From Streptomyces sioyaensis (GTDB lineage Bacteria > Actinomycetota > Actinomycetes > Streptomycetales > Streptomycetaceae): DNA of 53,262 bases. The notes beneath the pieces were generated by a model. The model worked only from the letters and a program-made list of their open reading frames with translations. It had not been told where the DNA came from and ran no database searches. Where the stretch lies: contig NZ_SDIF01000042.1 in assembly GCF_004122735.1 (NCBI RefSeq), forward strand, positions 1 through 53,262. Direction: 5' to 3'. Position 1 is the stretch's first letter. Each line of letters starts with the position of its first letter. Of the stretch, positions 40,049 through 46,919 are shown one piece after another. A program made the position numbers and the translations under genes.

Positions 40049-40687
40049 CGAGTCCTCGCGGAGGGCATAGGTGAGCGTGCGTTCCCCCAGCAGATCCTCG
40101 ACGAGATCGAGGAGTTCCAGCACGGCCGCCGCGATGGTGTCCGGCTTTTCGCCCGCCACGAGGCGTCGGCCGATCTCGCTGTAGACCAGCGAGTGGAACC
40201 ACCCGATCTGGGAGGCCACCGCGCGCGGCGTCTGGTCGTCCGGCGCGGCCCCGGTCTCCTCGGCCAGGACGACGCCGAGTGCCTCGGTCATCTGCCGGCC
40301 GAGGTCCTCCAGGCGGGCGGTGAGCGTGGGGGCGGCCCGCATCATGGCGAAGACCGGGCCGAAGCCCGCGGTCAGGCCCACGGTGCGGTCGCGGCGGCGC
40401 AGTTCGTCCCGGAGGTGGGCGAGCACGGCCCGGGCCGCGGACTCCCCGGGCTGCCGGGCGCGCACGATATCGGCGAGCCGTTGCGGGGAGGCCTCGTCCG
40501 GCGGCAGGACGAGGTCTTCCTTGGCCTCGTAATAGTTGTAGAGGGTGTTGACCGAGACCTCGGCCGCCGCCGCGACCTCGGCAATGGTGACCTGGTCGAA
40601 GCCACGCTCCACGAACAGGCCGATGGCCACCTCGGAAAGGTGTTGCCGTGTCTGCCGCTTCTTGCGCTCCCGCAGCCCTTCGCTCAT
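40034..40687 (-). CDS. TetR-family transcriptional regulator
   Basis: A 217-residue TetR-type regulator with HTH at about 8-55 (ERKKRQTRQHLSEVAIGLFVERGFDQVTIAEVAAAAEVSVNTLYNYYEAKEDLVL). The C-terminal domain has no recognised ligand class. It starts 32 bp after the HipA-like kinase stop on the same strand, so the two form an operon. Its end overlaps the VOC gene in antiparallel orientation. Target unknown. Confidence 0.87.
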   Translation of the reverse strand: MSEGLRERKKRQTRQHLSEVAIGLFVERGFDQVTIAEVAAAAEVSVNTLYNYYEAKEDLVLPPDEASPQRLADIVRARQPGESAARAVLAHLRDELRRRDRTVGLTAGFGPVFAMMRAAPTLTARLEDLGRQMTEALGVVLAEETGAAPDDQTPRAVASQIGWFHSLVYSEIGRRLVAGEKPDTIAAAVLELLDLVEDLLGERTLTYALREDSSASA

Positions 40688-40719
40688 GAAAGGAGCCTAA
40701 CCGCGCTGCTCATGGGCGT

Positions 40720-41535
40720 TCATGCACCGACCTGCCCGTCCCCGCGGACGTTCCCCGGAAGCCACCGGGCGGAGACTTTCGCGCGCGCTGCGAGGTGGGC
40801 GACATAGGCATCCCGGACCTCGTCCGGCGTGGCGAAGCCCGGCTCCTCGCGCAGCCATTCGTCCGGGACGGCCGCGACGACCTCGCGCAACAGCCGTGCG
40901 CTCACCCGGGGTGCGAGGTCGGCGTCCGCCTCCGCCACGTCCGGGAACGGGGAGCCGAGCACGTGATGACGGAAGTCGTAGGCCTTTCCCACCGCGTCCG
41001 CCGCGCTCTCCCACCGGTGGTGGAAGACGAGCGCGGCGCCGTGGTCGATGAGCCACAAGCGGGGCTCCTGGTGACCGGAGGTCGGCCAGACCATGAGGTT
41101 CGAGCTGTGCACCGTACGGTCCACATTGGCGGTGAACGCGTCCAGCCAGATGATCCTGGCGGCCTCCACCGGATCGGCCTGCGGCGCGTGCGGCGTGACG
41201 TCGGCGGCTCCCGGCAGGTAGTCCATCCCGAGATTGAGCCCCGCACTGGAGCGCAGCAGATCCTGGACTTCTTGATGCGGTTCCGCCTCGGCCACCGCGG
41301 GGTCGAACTGCACCAGCACCAACTCCGGTACCCGCAGCCCGAGTCGCCGCGCCAGCTCCCCCACGATGACCTCGGCGACGAGCGCCTTGCGCCCCTGCGC
41401 CGAGCCGGTGAATTTGACGACGTACGTCCCCAGGTCGTCGGCCTCGACGATGCCGGGGACCGAGCCGCCGCTCCTGAGCGGGGTCACATACCGGACGGCC
41501 GTCACCGTACGCAGCTCGTGCGTTGCCGTGGCCAT
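40720..41535 (-). CDS. HipA-like kinase-domain protein (stand-alone)
   Basis: A 271-residue protein with the HipA-like kinase core: VPGIVEADDLGTYVVKFTGSAQGRKALVAEVIVGELARRLGLRVPELVLV (ATP-binding lobe with Lys), then IIWLDAFTANVDRTVHSSNLMVW (catalytic Asp/Asn region) and PRLWLIDHGAALVFHHRW (DFG-like Asp). It is shorter than toxin HipA (about 440 aa) and lacks its N-terminal subdomain. No HipB antitoxin or DUF3037 partner, the usual companion I recall, is present. ATG at 41533-41535. Co-transcribed with a TetR regulator and divergent from a 76-aa protein. Protein kinase activity is plausible but unproven. Confidence 0.82.
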   Translation of the reverse strand: MATATHELRTVTAVRYVTPLRSGGSVPGIVEADDLGTYVVKFTGSAQGRKALVAEVIVGELARRLGLRVPELVLVQFDPAVAEAEPHQEVQDLLRSSAGLNLGMDYLPGAADVTPHAPQADPVEAARIIWLDAFTANVDRTVHSSNLMVWPTSGHQEPRLWLIDHGAALVFHHRWESAADAVGKAYDFRHHVLGSPFPDVAEADADLAPRVSARLLREVVAAVPDEWLREEPGFATPDEVRDAYVAHLAARAKVSARWLPGNVRGDGQVGA

Positions 41536-41599
41536 GCGTGCCCGCCCCGTTTCCTCATGAAGTGCCGCCCCACCCCGGAAAGCCGACGGCCGAGATAAA

Positions 41600-41634
41600 T
41601 TGAACCCTACTCCAAATATGCAGTCCATTATAGT
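41600..41634 (+). promoter_or_regulatory. AT-rich promoter island
   Basis: Within 41595-41640 the sequence is strikingly AT-rich for this window. TATAGT (41629-41634) is a good -10 box for the plus-strand 76-aa gene at 41701. TTGAAC (41600-41605) is too far (23 bp) to be its standard -35, so the -35 is uncertain; TTGAAC may serve another start. Confidence 0.45.
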
Positions 41635-41700
41635 TTTCTGGGACGGCGTCGGATTCGGGCCGTCAGCACAGGACGGACCGCTTCGACAGGAGATCCGAGC

Positions 41701-41931
41701 ATGGCAACGCCACAGGCGCACGACGCGGCGGTCACCCGCGCCAACGAGGCCCTCCGGACGTACACCCTCTCCGCCGAGGGCTGGCACCGCAGCCCTGGCG
41801 AGACCTTGCAGCACGCCCTCACCGACTTGCTGCACTGGTGCGACGACACACAGCGCGACTTCGACGCCGCCCTGGAGCGCGCACGACGCCGGCACGCCGG
41901 GGACACGGGTCAGGCGGACGGCACGGGCTGA
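41701..41931 (+). CDS. Small unknown alpha-helical protein
   Basis: A 76-residue protein, no family recognised. Predicted mostly helical and amphipathic (AAVTRANEALRTYTLSAEGWHRSPGETLQHALTDLLHWCDDTQRDFDAALERARRR) with a Gly-rich tail. The ATG follows ACAGGAGA, and a -10-like TATAGT lies upstream. It is divergent from the HipA-like kinase/TetR operon and followed by a very strong terminator. The size and position would suit an adaptor or antitoxin-like partner of the kinase, but that is speculation. Confidence 0.65.
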   Translation: MATPQAHDAAVTRANEALRTYTLSAEGWHRSPGETLQHALTDLLHWCDDTQRDFDAALERARRRHAGDTGQADGTG

Positions 41932-41953
41932 CGGTTTGTGGACCGTCACATGA

Positions 41954-41993
41954 GCTGTGGTGGCCCGCAGTTGCCTCTGCGGGCCACCACAGC
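41954..41993. terminator. 17-bp perfect stem-loop terminator
   Basis: GCTGTGGTGGCCCGCAG (41954-41970) and CTGCGGGCCACCACAGC (41977-41993) pair perfectly with a 6-nt loop, 23 bp after the small-protein stop. One of the clearest terminators in the window. Confidence 0.85.
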
Positions 41994-42068
41994 GCCCCCG
42001 CGGTCACGTTCAGGAGACGGGCACCATGTTCCACGTCAGTTCCTGCCGGTGGGGCCGTGGCGCCAGCC

Positions 42069-42245
42069 ACGGGTGTGCGCGGGTCGGCGCACTACGCCCG
42101 GACCGGGGAACTCGGCCTCGCCCAGATCGGCAGCGCCCTCCACGCCCGGCCCGGCGGCCCGGACGCGCCGGTGATCGCCGCCTTCGTCCTCGTCCTCACC
42201 GGTCTGCTGGTCAAGGCCGCGGCGGTGCCGTTCCACTTCTGGTGC
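42069..42245 (+). pseudogene. Relic of a proton-translocating complex I / Mrp-type antiporter subunit
   Basis: In one plus-strand frame the sequence reads GSAHYARTGELGLAQIGSAL, then a short gap, then VLTGLLVKAAAVPFHFW. This is the conserved core of NuoL/NuoN/MrpD-type proton-conducting subunits, where VKAAxVPFHFW, including the essential Lys, is diagnostic. After FHFW the expected LxDAHAVAP continuation is lost (CAMPGVP...), and there is no start or upstream helices in frame. A Shine-Dalgarno and ATG at about 42010-42028 lead into a different frame. The segment is about 60 codons of a normally 450-600-codon gene: a deletion remnant. Convergent with the PRC-barrel gene. Confidence 0.65.
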
Positions 42246-42281
42246 GCGATGCCCGGGGTTCCCTGCACGACACCTGGCCGG

Positions 42282-42632
42282 TCAGGAGTGGGGAGCGCCG
42301 TAGTAGCCCGTGAGCCTCTGGTGGTAGTCGTCATCGTCGATGTGCTTGTCCTTGTCGAACTCGGGGGCGTGCGCGATGTCGTCCTTGGTGCGGGAGAGGT
42401 AGATCGTGGTCGCTTCGACGTCGATGGAGGAGATGGTTCCGGCCGGCAGCAGGACATGCCTGCCGAAGATCCATATCCCGGTGTCGACGACCAGGTAGGC
42501 GGTGCCGACCTCCTCGGAGTGCTTGTCGACCTTGCCGATCCTGCCGTCGATCGCCTCGACGTCGAAGCCGGTCAGGTCGGTTCCTGCCTGGTAGCCCGTC
42601 GTTCCTTCGAAGCTCCAGATGGTGTCCGTCAT
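42282..42632 (-). CDS. PRC-barrel domain protein
   Basis: A 116-residue protein with a PRC-barrel: YQAGTDLTGFDVEAIDGRIGKVDKHSEEVGTAYLVVDTGIWIFGRHVLLPAGTISSIDVEATTIYLSRTKDDIAHAPEF. The acidic C-terminus has DKDKHIDDDDYHQ. PRC-barrels are small beta domains that bind RNA or photosystem/ribosome-maturation partners; here it is a stand-alone stress-type version common in actinobacteria. ATG at 42630-42632 behind GGGAGGG. An upstream same-frame extension is a basic repeat region and probably untranslated leader. Confidence 0.85.
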   Translation of the reverse strand: MTDTIWSFEGTTGYQAGTDLTGFDVEAIDGRIGKVDKHSEEVGTAYLVVDTGIWIFGRHVLLPAGTISSIDVEATTIYLSRTKDDIAHAPEFDKDKHIDDDDYHQRLTGYYGAPHS

Positions 42633-42717
42633 GGGAACCCTCCCGTCGTGGTGGGCCGCCCGGCGGCCGGAAGGGCGGAACGCCGGCGGCTGCGCATTTC
42701 CAGGGGAATTCAGCGGC

Positions 42718-42795
42718 CTTTTTGCGCGCGGTCTTTTTTGCACGATCTTTTTGCGCGCGGTCTCCTTGTGCACCGCCTCTTTGTGCTCGCCGAAT
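42718..42795. repeat. Degenerate tandem repeat of about 15 bp
   Basis: CTTTTTGCGCGCGGTCT occurs exactly at 42718-42734 and 42747-42763, with related units between and after (TTTTTTGCACGATC, TCCTTGTGCACCGCC, TCTTTGTGCTCGCCG), giving a period of 14-15 bp over about five units. It lies in the leader region of the PRC-barrel gene. On the minus strand it would encode Lys/Arg-rich peptide, but no start with a good ribosome site supports translation. Confidence 0.6.
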
Positions 42796-42821
42796 CGGTT
42801 TTCTTCATTCTATTGCGGCGG

Positions 42822-42860
42822 CGCGGGCTCCCCGCAGCAGTCAGCTGCGAGGAGCCCGCG
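42822..42860. terminator. Stem-loop after the small hydrophobic protein
   Basis: CGCGGGCTCC (42822-42831) pairs with GGAGCCCGCG (42851-42860), with an inner GCAGC/GCTGC extension. It lies just downstream (minus strand) of the stop at 42873, so it ends that transcript. Confidence 0.7.
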
Positions 42861-42872
42861 CGGACGGTGAAG

Positions 42873-43043
42873 TCACCAGCGGTACCAGCGGCCGCGCCGA
42901 CCGGCGGCGCCCGTCGACCGCATCAGGAAACCGAGCAGCCAGAACGCCAGCACGACAACGGCGACGATCCATAGGGCCTTCAAGGCGAATCCGGCACCGA
43001 AGAGAAGGAGCGCCAGAAGCAGGACGAGAAGCAGGGGAACCAT
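42873..43043 (-). CDS. Small hydrophobic membrane protein
   Basis: A 56-residue protein with two transmembrane helices (MVPLLLVLLLALLLFGAGF and WIVAVVVLAFWLLGFLM) and a basic aromatic tail RGRWYRW. This is a type widely annotated as 'hydrophobic protein' in Streptomyces, function unknown, often beside stress or gas-vesicle genes. ATG at 43041-43043 behind GGAGGTTGA. Its own terminator follows. Confidence 0.8.
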   Translation of the reverse strand: MVPLLLVLLLALLLFGAGFALKALWIVAVVVLAFWLLGFLMRSTGAAGRRGRWYRW

Positions 43044-43187
43044 GAGAGTCAACCTCCGAACAGGGGACTTCGACTCCACGCAGTGAGTTCGCCCTCCGGC
43101 GGAAAGCGCCGGATGTGGCGACCGGGAGTATTCAGGTGTGGTGAGGGAGGCGGGGTCGGCTCAGATACGGCCGTGGGCAAAGTCGCG

Positions 43188-43343
43188 TCAGGGGGCCTTG
43201 GCACGATCACCGGCCGCCGCGGTTTCCTCGGTGGCGACGCGAGCCGTATGTTCGGCAGCCTTCCTTCCCTTGGAGGCAGCCGCCTTGGATTCGCGCTGCA
43301 CCGCCCCCCAGGGGCCGTCGGACTTCTTTCGTTCGTCACTCAT
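43188..43343 (-). CDS. Small Lys/Ala-rich protein
   Basis: A 51-residue hydrophilic protein (MSDERKKSDGPWGAVQRE, SKAAASKGRKAAEHTARVATEETAAA). It is helical, highly charged and low in complexity, resembling stress-related CsbD/LEA-like small proteins without a firm match. AGGAG lies 16 bases before the ATG at 43341-43343, which is far, so translation is less certain. It precedes the hydrophobic-protein gene on the same strand. Confidence 0.5.
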   Translation of the reverse strand: MSDERKKSDGPWGAVQRESKAAASKGRKAAEHTARVATEETAAAGDRAKAP

Positions 43344-43384
43344 ACCATTCGTCTCGCCACTCCTGCCTTTTTGAAACCCCGGAC

Positions 43385-43406
43385 GTTTGCTCGCTGTTAC
43401 CGGTAT
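43385..43406 (+). promoter_or_regulatory. Possible sigma-B-type stress promoter for the gvp operon
   Basis: GTTT (43385-43388), a 12-bp spacer, then CGGTAT (43401-43406) resembles the Streptomyces sigma-B-family promoter (GNNT, 14-16 bp, GGGTAY), though the spacing is slightly short and one base of the -10 differs. It lies 211 bp before gvpO in a 273-bp gap that has no gene. Confidence 0.35.
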
Positions 43407-43616
43407 CCGTTGATTCCTCGTCAGTGGCGCTGCCACCAGCGATCATTTACTGCCGCCAGATGCTGCTCCAGGGGCGGCAGGGAGCGCCTCAGCCGTCGCC
43501 ACGCATACGTTCGACGCCGTCGGGCAAGCGGTGTTCTACCGCCCAAACGGCCACCCGCACTTGGCACTTGGGACTGCAACAGGACCACCACACCACGACG
43601 TGCAACGGACGGGATC

Positions 43617-43913
43617 ATGGAAACGACGGAGAGCACGGAAGGAAAGAGCGGCCCGAAACGGATCGGCGCTCCCGCGGCGATACGTCACGCCGCCGCGCAA
43701 CTCGCCCAGATGCTCCCCTGCGAGCCCGACTCGGTATCCGCACTCAAAGGCACCGACGACGGCTGGTCGGCGGATGTGGAAGTAGTGGAGATCCGACGCG
43801 TTCCGGACACCACGAGCGTGATGGCTTCCTACCGCGTCCACCTCGACGAACAGGGTGAACTCGTGGGATACGAGCGCACCCGCCGCTATGCCAGGGGTCA
43901 CATCGACCGATGA
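43617..43913 (+). CDS. gvpO: Gas vesicle protein GvpO
   Basis: A 98-residue GvpO: acidic N-terminal tail, then IRHAAAQLAQMLPCEPDSVSALKGTDDGWSADVEVVEIRRVPDTTSVMASYRVHLDEQGELVGYERTRRYARG. That is the family's beta-rich core ending in the conserved YxRxRRY(A/S)RG. GvpO is essential for vesicle formation in haloarchaea and is the first gene of the Streptomyces cluster. ATG at 43617 with GGACGGG upstream. Followed by gvpA after 77 bp. Confidence 0.92.
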   Translation: METTESTEGKSGPKRIGAPAAIRHAAAQLAQMLPCEPDSVSALKGTDDGWSADVEVVEIRRVPDTTSVMASYRVHLDEQGELVGYERTRRYARGHIDR

Positions 43914-43990
43914 GGTGAACGGAAAGACGCTCGCCAGATATCACGAACGTTCCAAGACCCGCTCCAACGCACTGGAAGGGGAGATCGATC

Positions 43991-44437
43991 GTGACTGTCG
44001 TCCAGCAATCCAATGCACCGAGCAGTGGGAGTGGTTCAGGAAATCTCTACGATGTCCTTGAGCTGATACTCGACCGAGGACTCGTCATCGACGCCTTTGT
44101 CCGCGTCTCCCTCGTCGGGATCGAGATACTCAAGATCGACGTACGTGTCGTCGTGGCGAGCGTGGACACCTATCTGCGTTTCGCCGAGGCATGCAACCGA
44201 CTGGATCTGGAATCGGGCCGCAAGGCGCCCAGTCAACTCACCGATCTGGTCGGCGAGGTGACCGAGGACGGCGCCAAAGGAAAGTCCAAAGGCGCACTGA
44301 CCGGCGCCATCGAGGCTTTCAGTGATTCCTTCCAGAAGGGTCACGAGGAACCCGAGCAGGAGGAGGAAGCGGAGCGCCCGGCACGCAAATCTTCCGCGTC
44401 CAGCAAGCGCCGAACGGCCCGCCGCCGGGAGGAGTGA
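43991..44437 (+). CDS. gvpA: Gas vesicle structural protein GvpA, long C-terminal tail
   Basis: A 148-residue member of the GvpA/J/S family. The conserved shell-forming core is at about 19-72 (LYDVLELILDRGLVIDAFVRVSLVGIEILKIDVRVVVASVDTYLRFAEACNRLDL). It continues with a charged C-terminal tail of some 75 residues ending in a Lys/Arg/Ser-rich stretch (ARKSSASSKRRTARRREE). Canonical GvpA is about 70-75 aa, so this is roughly double. Whether it is the main ribbed-wall protein or a J-like minor component is not clear from sequence. GTG start behind AAGGGGAG. Its stop overlaps the gvpF region (GTGA). Confidence 0.92.
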   Translation: MTVVQQSNAPSSGSGSGNLYDVLELILDRGLVIDAFVRVSLVGIEILKIDVRVVVASVDTYLRFAEACNRLDLESGRKAPSQLTDLVGEVTEDGAKGKSKGALTGAIEAFSDSFQKGHEEPEQEEEAERPARKSSASSKRRTARRREE

Positions 44438-44439
44438 CC

Positions 44440-45153
44440 GTGCCGACCTACGTCTACGCCATCACCGATGCCGACCACCCGCTCCGTCTGGACGGCATCG
44501 CAGGGGTCGGCAACCCCGCAGCGGAGCTGCGCACCGTCCGGACCGAGCAGCTGAGCGCAGTGGTCAGCGACGCGCCGGCGGATCTGCGGGCCAAGCGCAG
44601 GGATCTGGTCGCCCACCAGAGCGTGCAGGAGCGCCTGCTCGCCGACGGCACCGCGCTGCCGATGCGGTTCGGCCTGGTGGGGCCCGACGACGACCAGGTC
44701 GCGGCCGTCTTGGAGGAGCAGCGCGACGCCTACACCGAACGCCTCAAGGAGATCGCCGGCTGCCTGGAGTTCCATCTCAAGGTCGCCCGCGACGAGGACG
44801 ACCTGCTGCGGGAGATCATGGCGGAGTCCGTCGCCGTACGGCGGCTCAACGAGCGCACCCGGCGCGATCCCGGTGCGCACCACGACCGGGTGGCACTCGG
44901 CGAACTGGTCTCCCAGGAGGTCCATGCCCGGCAGGACCGTATGTGCGCCGAGATGGTGGCCCGCCTCACGCCGGCAACGGAACGTACCTCGGTCGCCGAC
45001 CCGACCAAGTCCCACTTCCTGAACGTGTCGTTCCTGGTCAGGCGGGAAAAGACCGCAGCGTTCTCCGAGGCTGTCCAGCAGGAGGCCGAACAGCGCGGCG
45101 TGGCCTACACGTTCCGCCTGAACGGCCCGCTGCCGCCGTACAGCTTCGTCTGA
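44440..45153 (+). CDS. gvpF: Gas vesicle protein GvpF
   Basis: A 237-residue GvpL/GvpF-family protein: N-terminal YVYAITDADHPLRLDGIAGVG, then VVSDAPADLRAKRRDLVAHQSVQERLLADGTALPMRFGLV, LEFHLKVARDEDDLLREI, a helical middle, and the C-terminal HFLNVSFLVRREKTAAFSEAVQQEAEQRGVAYTFRLNGPLPPYSFV. The last motif (GPxPPYSFV) is diagnostic. GvpF binds GvpA and the inner vesicle surface. I prefer the GTG at 44440 (6-7 bases after GGGAGGAG) to the GTG at 44434, which directly abuts the site. Confidence 0.92.
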   Translation: MPTYVYAITDADHPLRLDGIAGVGNPAAELRTVRTEQLSAVVSDAPADLRAKRRDLVAHQSVQERLLADGTALPMRFGLVGPDDDQVAAVLEEQRDAYTERLKEIAGCLEFHLKVARDEDDLLREIMAESVAVRRLNERTRRDPGAHHDRVALGELVSQEVHARQDRMCAEMVARLTPATERTSVADPTKSHFLNVSFLVRREKTAAFSEAVQQEAEQRGVAYTFRLNGPLPPYSFV

Positions 45154-45198
45154 ACCGGCTGCCCACACCCGCCCACGCCGTCGAGCGGAGACACCCCC

Positions 45199-45456
45199 AT
45201 GGGCCTCCTCACGAACATCCTGACCCTTCCGCTGGCCCCGGTGCGAGGCACGGTCTGGGTACTCGACCAGGTGCTGCTCACCGCGGAGCGCGAGTACTAC
45301 GACCCGGAGCCCGTACGCCAGGAACTGCGGGACATGGAACGGCAGTTGCTCGACGGGAGCATGACGCCTGCAGAGTTCGACCGGCGCGAAGACGAACTAC
45401 TGGACCGCCTGGAGTGGCTGGAGGCCCACCAGCAGCGGCTGCGTACCGACTCCTGA
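45199..45456 (+). CDS. gvpG: Gas vesicle protein GvpG
   Basis: An 85-residue GvpG: MGLLTNILTLPLAPVRGTVWVLDQVLLTAEREYYDPEPVRQELRDMERQLLDGSMTPAEFDRREDELLDRLEW. This is the full family signature of a hydrophobic N-terminal helix and a charged coiled-coil-like C-terminus. It is thought to assist assembly with GvpF/L. It lies 45 bp after gvpF. Confidence 0.92.
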   Translation: MGLLTNILTLPLAPVRGTVWVLDQVLLTAEREYYDPEPVRQELRDMERQLLDGSMTPAEFDRREDELLDRLEWLEAHQQRLRTDS

Positions 45457-45483
45457 TCACGAGGAGAACGAGGTGTACGAGAG

Positions 45484-46011
45484 ATGATGAGCAACGCCAA
45501 GATAGGTGTGGCCCTCGTAGGGGGCTACGTCCTGGGACGTACGAAGAAGGCCAAGCTGGCCATCGGACTGGGCATGTACCTCGCCGGCAAGCGGCTGCCC
45601 CTGGACCCGAAGCAGCTGAGCAAACTGGTGGCCGATTCACCGGTCCTCGGTCCTCTCCACGACCAGGTCCGCAGCGAACTCGTGGACGCCACGAAGTCGG
45701 CGGTCAGCACCGCGCTCACCCAGCGCATGTCTGCGCTCACCGACTCCTTGCAGGAGCGGACCCTGGAACTCGGCGACGCGGACCTCGACTCGACCCCGGA
45801 GGCAACGACAAAGGCAACGACAAGGGCATCGACAAGGGCATCTGCGAAAACGGCCGAGTCGGCCGGTGGTGCCAAGGCCGCCGCCACGGACAAGGCGGCT
45901 CACGGGACGGGAAAGGCCGCCTCGCGTGCGCGAAAGACCGCCACGGGCGCCCGGAAGAAGGCCTCCGGGGCGGCACGCAGGACGGCTGACCGCGGGGGCC
46001 GCAATGACTGA
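45484..46011 (+). CDS. gvpY: Gas vesicle cluster protein GvpY, histone-H1-like tail
   Basis: A 175-residue protein at the gvpY position of the Streptomyces cluster. Residues 1-40 hold a small hydrophobic/basic helix (VALVGGYVLGRTKKAKLAIGLGMYLAGKR), 41-95 a soluble helical region, and 100-175 an Ala/Lys/Arg/Thr-rich tail (SAGGAKAAATDKAAHG, ARKTATGARKKASGAARR) closely resembling histone H1-like tails. The tail is partly encoded by a 12-bp tandem repeat at 45801-45848. Function unknown. It overlaps gvpZ by 8 bp. Confidence 0.8.
   Translation: MMSNAKIGVALVGGYVLGRTKKAKLAIGLGMYLAGKRLPLDPKQLSKLVADSPVLGPLHDQVRSELVDATKSAVSTALTQRMSALTDSLQERTLELGDADLDSTPEATTKATTRASTRASAKTAESAGGAKAAATDKAAHGTGKAASRARKTATGARKKASGAARRTADRGGRND
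45801..45848 (+). repeat. 12-bp tandem repeat in gvpY
   Basis: Units GGCAACGACAAA, GGCAACGACAAG, GGCATCGACAAG and a partial fourth encode ATTKATTRASTRASAK. The in-frame period of four codons means copy number can change without a frameshift. Confidence 0.8.
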
Positions 46012-46855
46012 GTCCACTTTCAGCAAGGTGAAGGACGACGTGGCGGCGAGCCCGGCCGCGGACGAACTCAAGGAAGAATTCCAGCGGTACCTCCAGGCCC
46101 GGGCGCAGCACGCCATCACCGGCCTCGGCCGCCGGCTGGGCGAAAGCGTCGCCCGACTCGGCGAGCCCGGCCACGGCTCGGGCGCGCTCCTCAACGGCCT
46201 CGCCAAGGGCGGCAAGGCGCTCGGTGCGGGCAGCTCACCGGCACAGGCCGCGCTGACCGCTGGCGCCTCGCAGCTCAAGGACACCGTCAAGGACAAGATC
46301 AAGGGCCTGTTCGGCGCGGGCCGCAAGAGCGGGGGCGGCGCGTCCAGGAGCGTGACGATCGTCGAGGACATCGATGTGGGTGTGCCGGTGCGCGACGCGT
46401 ATGACCAGTGGACGCAATTCCAGGAATTCAGCACCTTCGCCAAGGGTGTCGTGAGCGTCGAGCCGTCCGACGACACCACCAGCAACTGGAAGGTGAAGGT
46501 CGCCAAGTCCACCCGCAGTTGGCGGGCGAACGTCACCGAGCAAGTGCCCGACGAGCGCATCACCTGGACCACCGAGGGCGCCAAGGGAACGGTCAAGGGC
46601 GTGGTGACCTTCCACCCCCTCACCGAAGACCTGACGCGAGTGCTGCTGGTCCTTGAGTACTTCCCCAAGGGCCTCTTCGAGAAGACCGGCAACCTCTGGC
46701 GCGCCCAGGGCCGGCGCGCCCGCCTCGACCTCAAGCAGTACCGGAAGTTCCTCATGATGCGAGGCGAGGCCACCGACGGCTGGCGGGGCGAAATCCGCGA
46801 CGGCAAGGTCGTCGTCGAGCACGCCGACGCCGTGGAAGACGAAGAGGGCGCATAG
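46004..46855 (+). CDS. gvpZ: Gas vesicle cluster protein GvpZ, SRPBCC domain
   Basis: A 283-residue protein. The N-terminal 115 residues are helical with a Gly-rich hinge (HAITGLGRRLGESVARLGEPGHG; TVKDKIKGLFGAGRKSGGG). Residues about 115-265 form a START/SRPBCC (polyketide cyclase/COQ10-like) domain (VTIVEDIDVGVPVRDAYDQWTQFQEFSTFAKGVVSVEP, SWRANVTEQVPDERITWTTEGAKGTVKGVVTFHPL). That fold binds hydrophobic ligands, so a role at the lipid- or gas-facing vesicle surface is conceivable. Second of the two Streptomyces-type extras (Y, Z). It starts inside the end of gvpY. Confidence 0.85.
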   Translation: MTESTFSKVKDDVAASPAADELKEEFQRYLQARAQHAITGLGRRLGESVARLGEPGHGSGALLNGLAKGGKALGAGSSPAQAALTAGASQLKDTVKDKIKGLFGAGRKSGGGASRSVTIVEDIDVGVPVRDAYDQWTQFQEFSTFAKGVVSVEPSDDTTSNWKVKVAKSTRSWRANVTEQVPDERITWTTEGAKGTVKGVVTFHPLTEDLTRVLLVLEYFPKGLFEKTGNLWRAQGRRARLDLKQYRKFLMMRGEATDGWRGEIRDGKVVVEHADAVEDEEGA

Positions 46856-46919
46856 CCCTGTCCGCAACCCCTCACCAGCCCTGTCCCACCTGAACTGACG
46901 CACAGATGAGGCTGATCAC

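Noticed and set aside
42640..42812. Short basic peptide genes on the minus strand upstream of the PRC-barrel gene
   Set aside because: ATG-initiated frames exist over the tandem repeat but have no ribosome site at suitable distance and only repeat-encoded residues.
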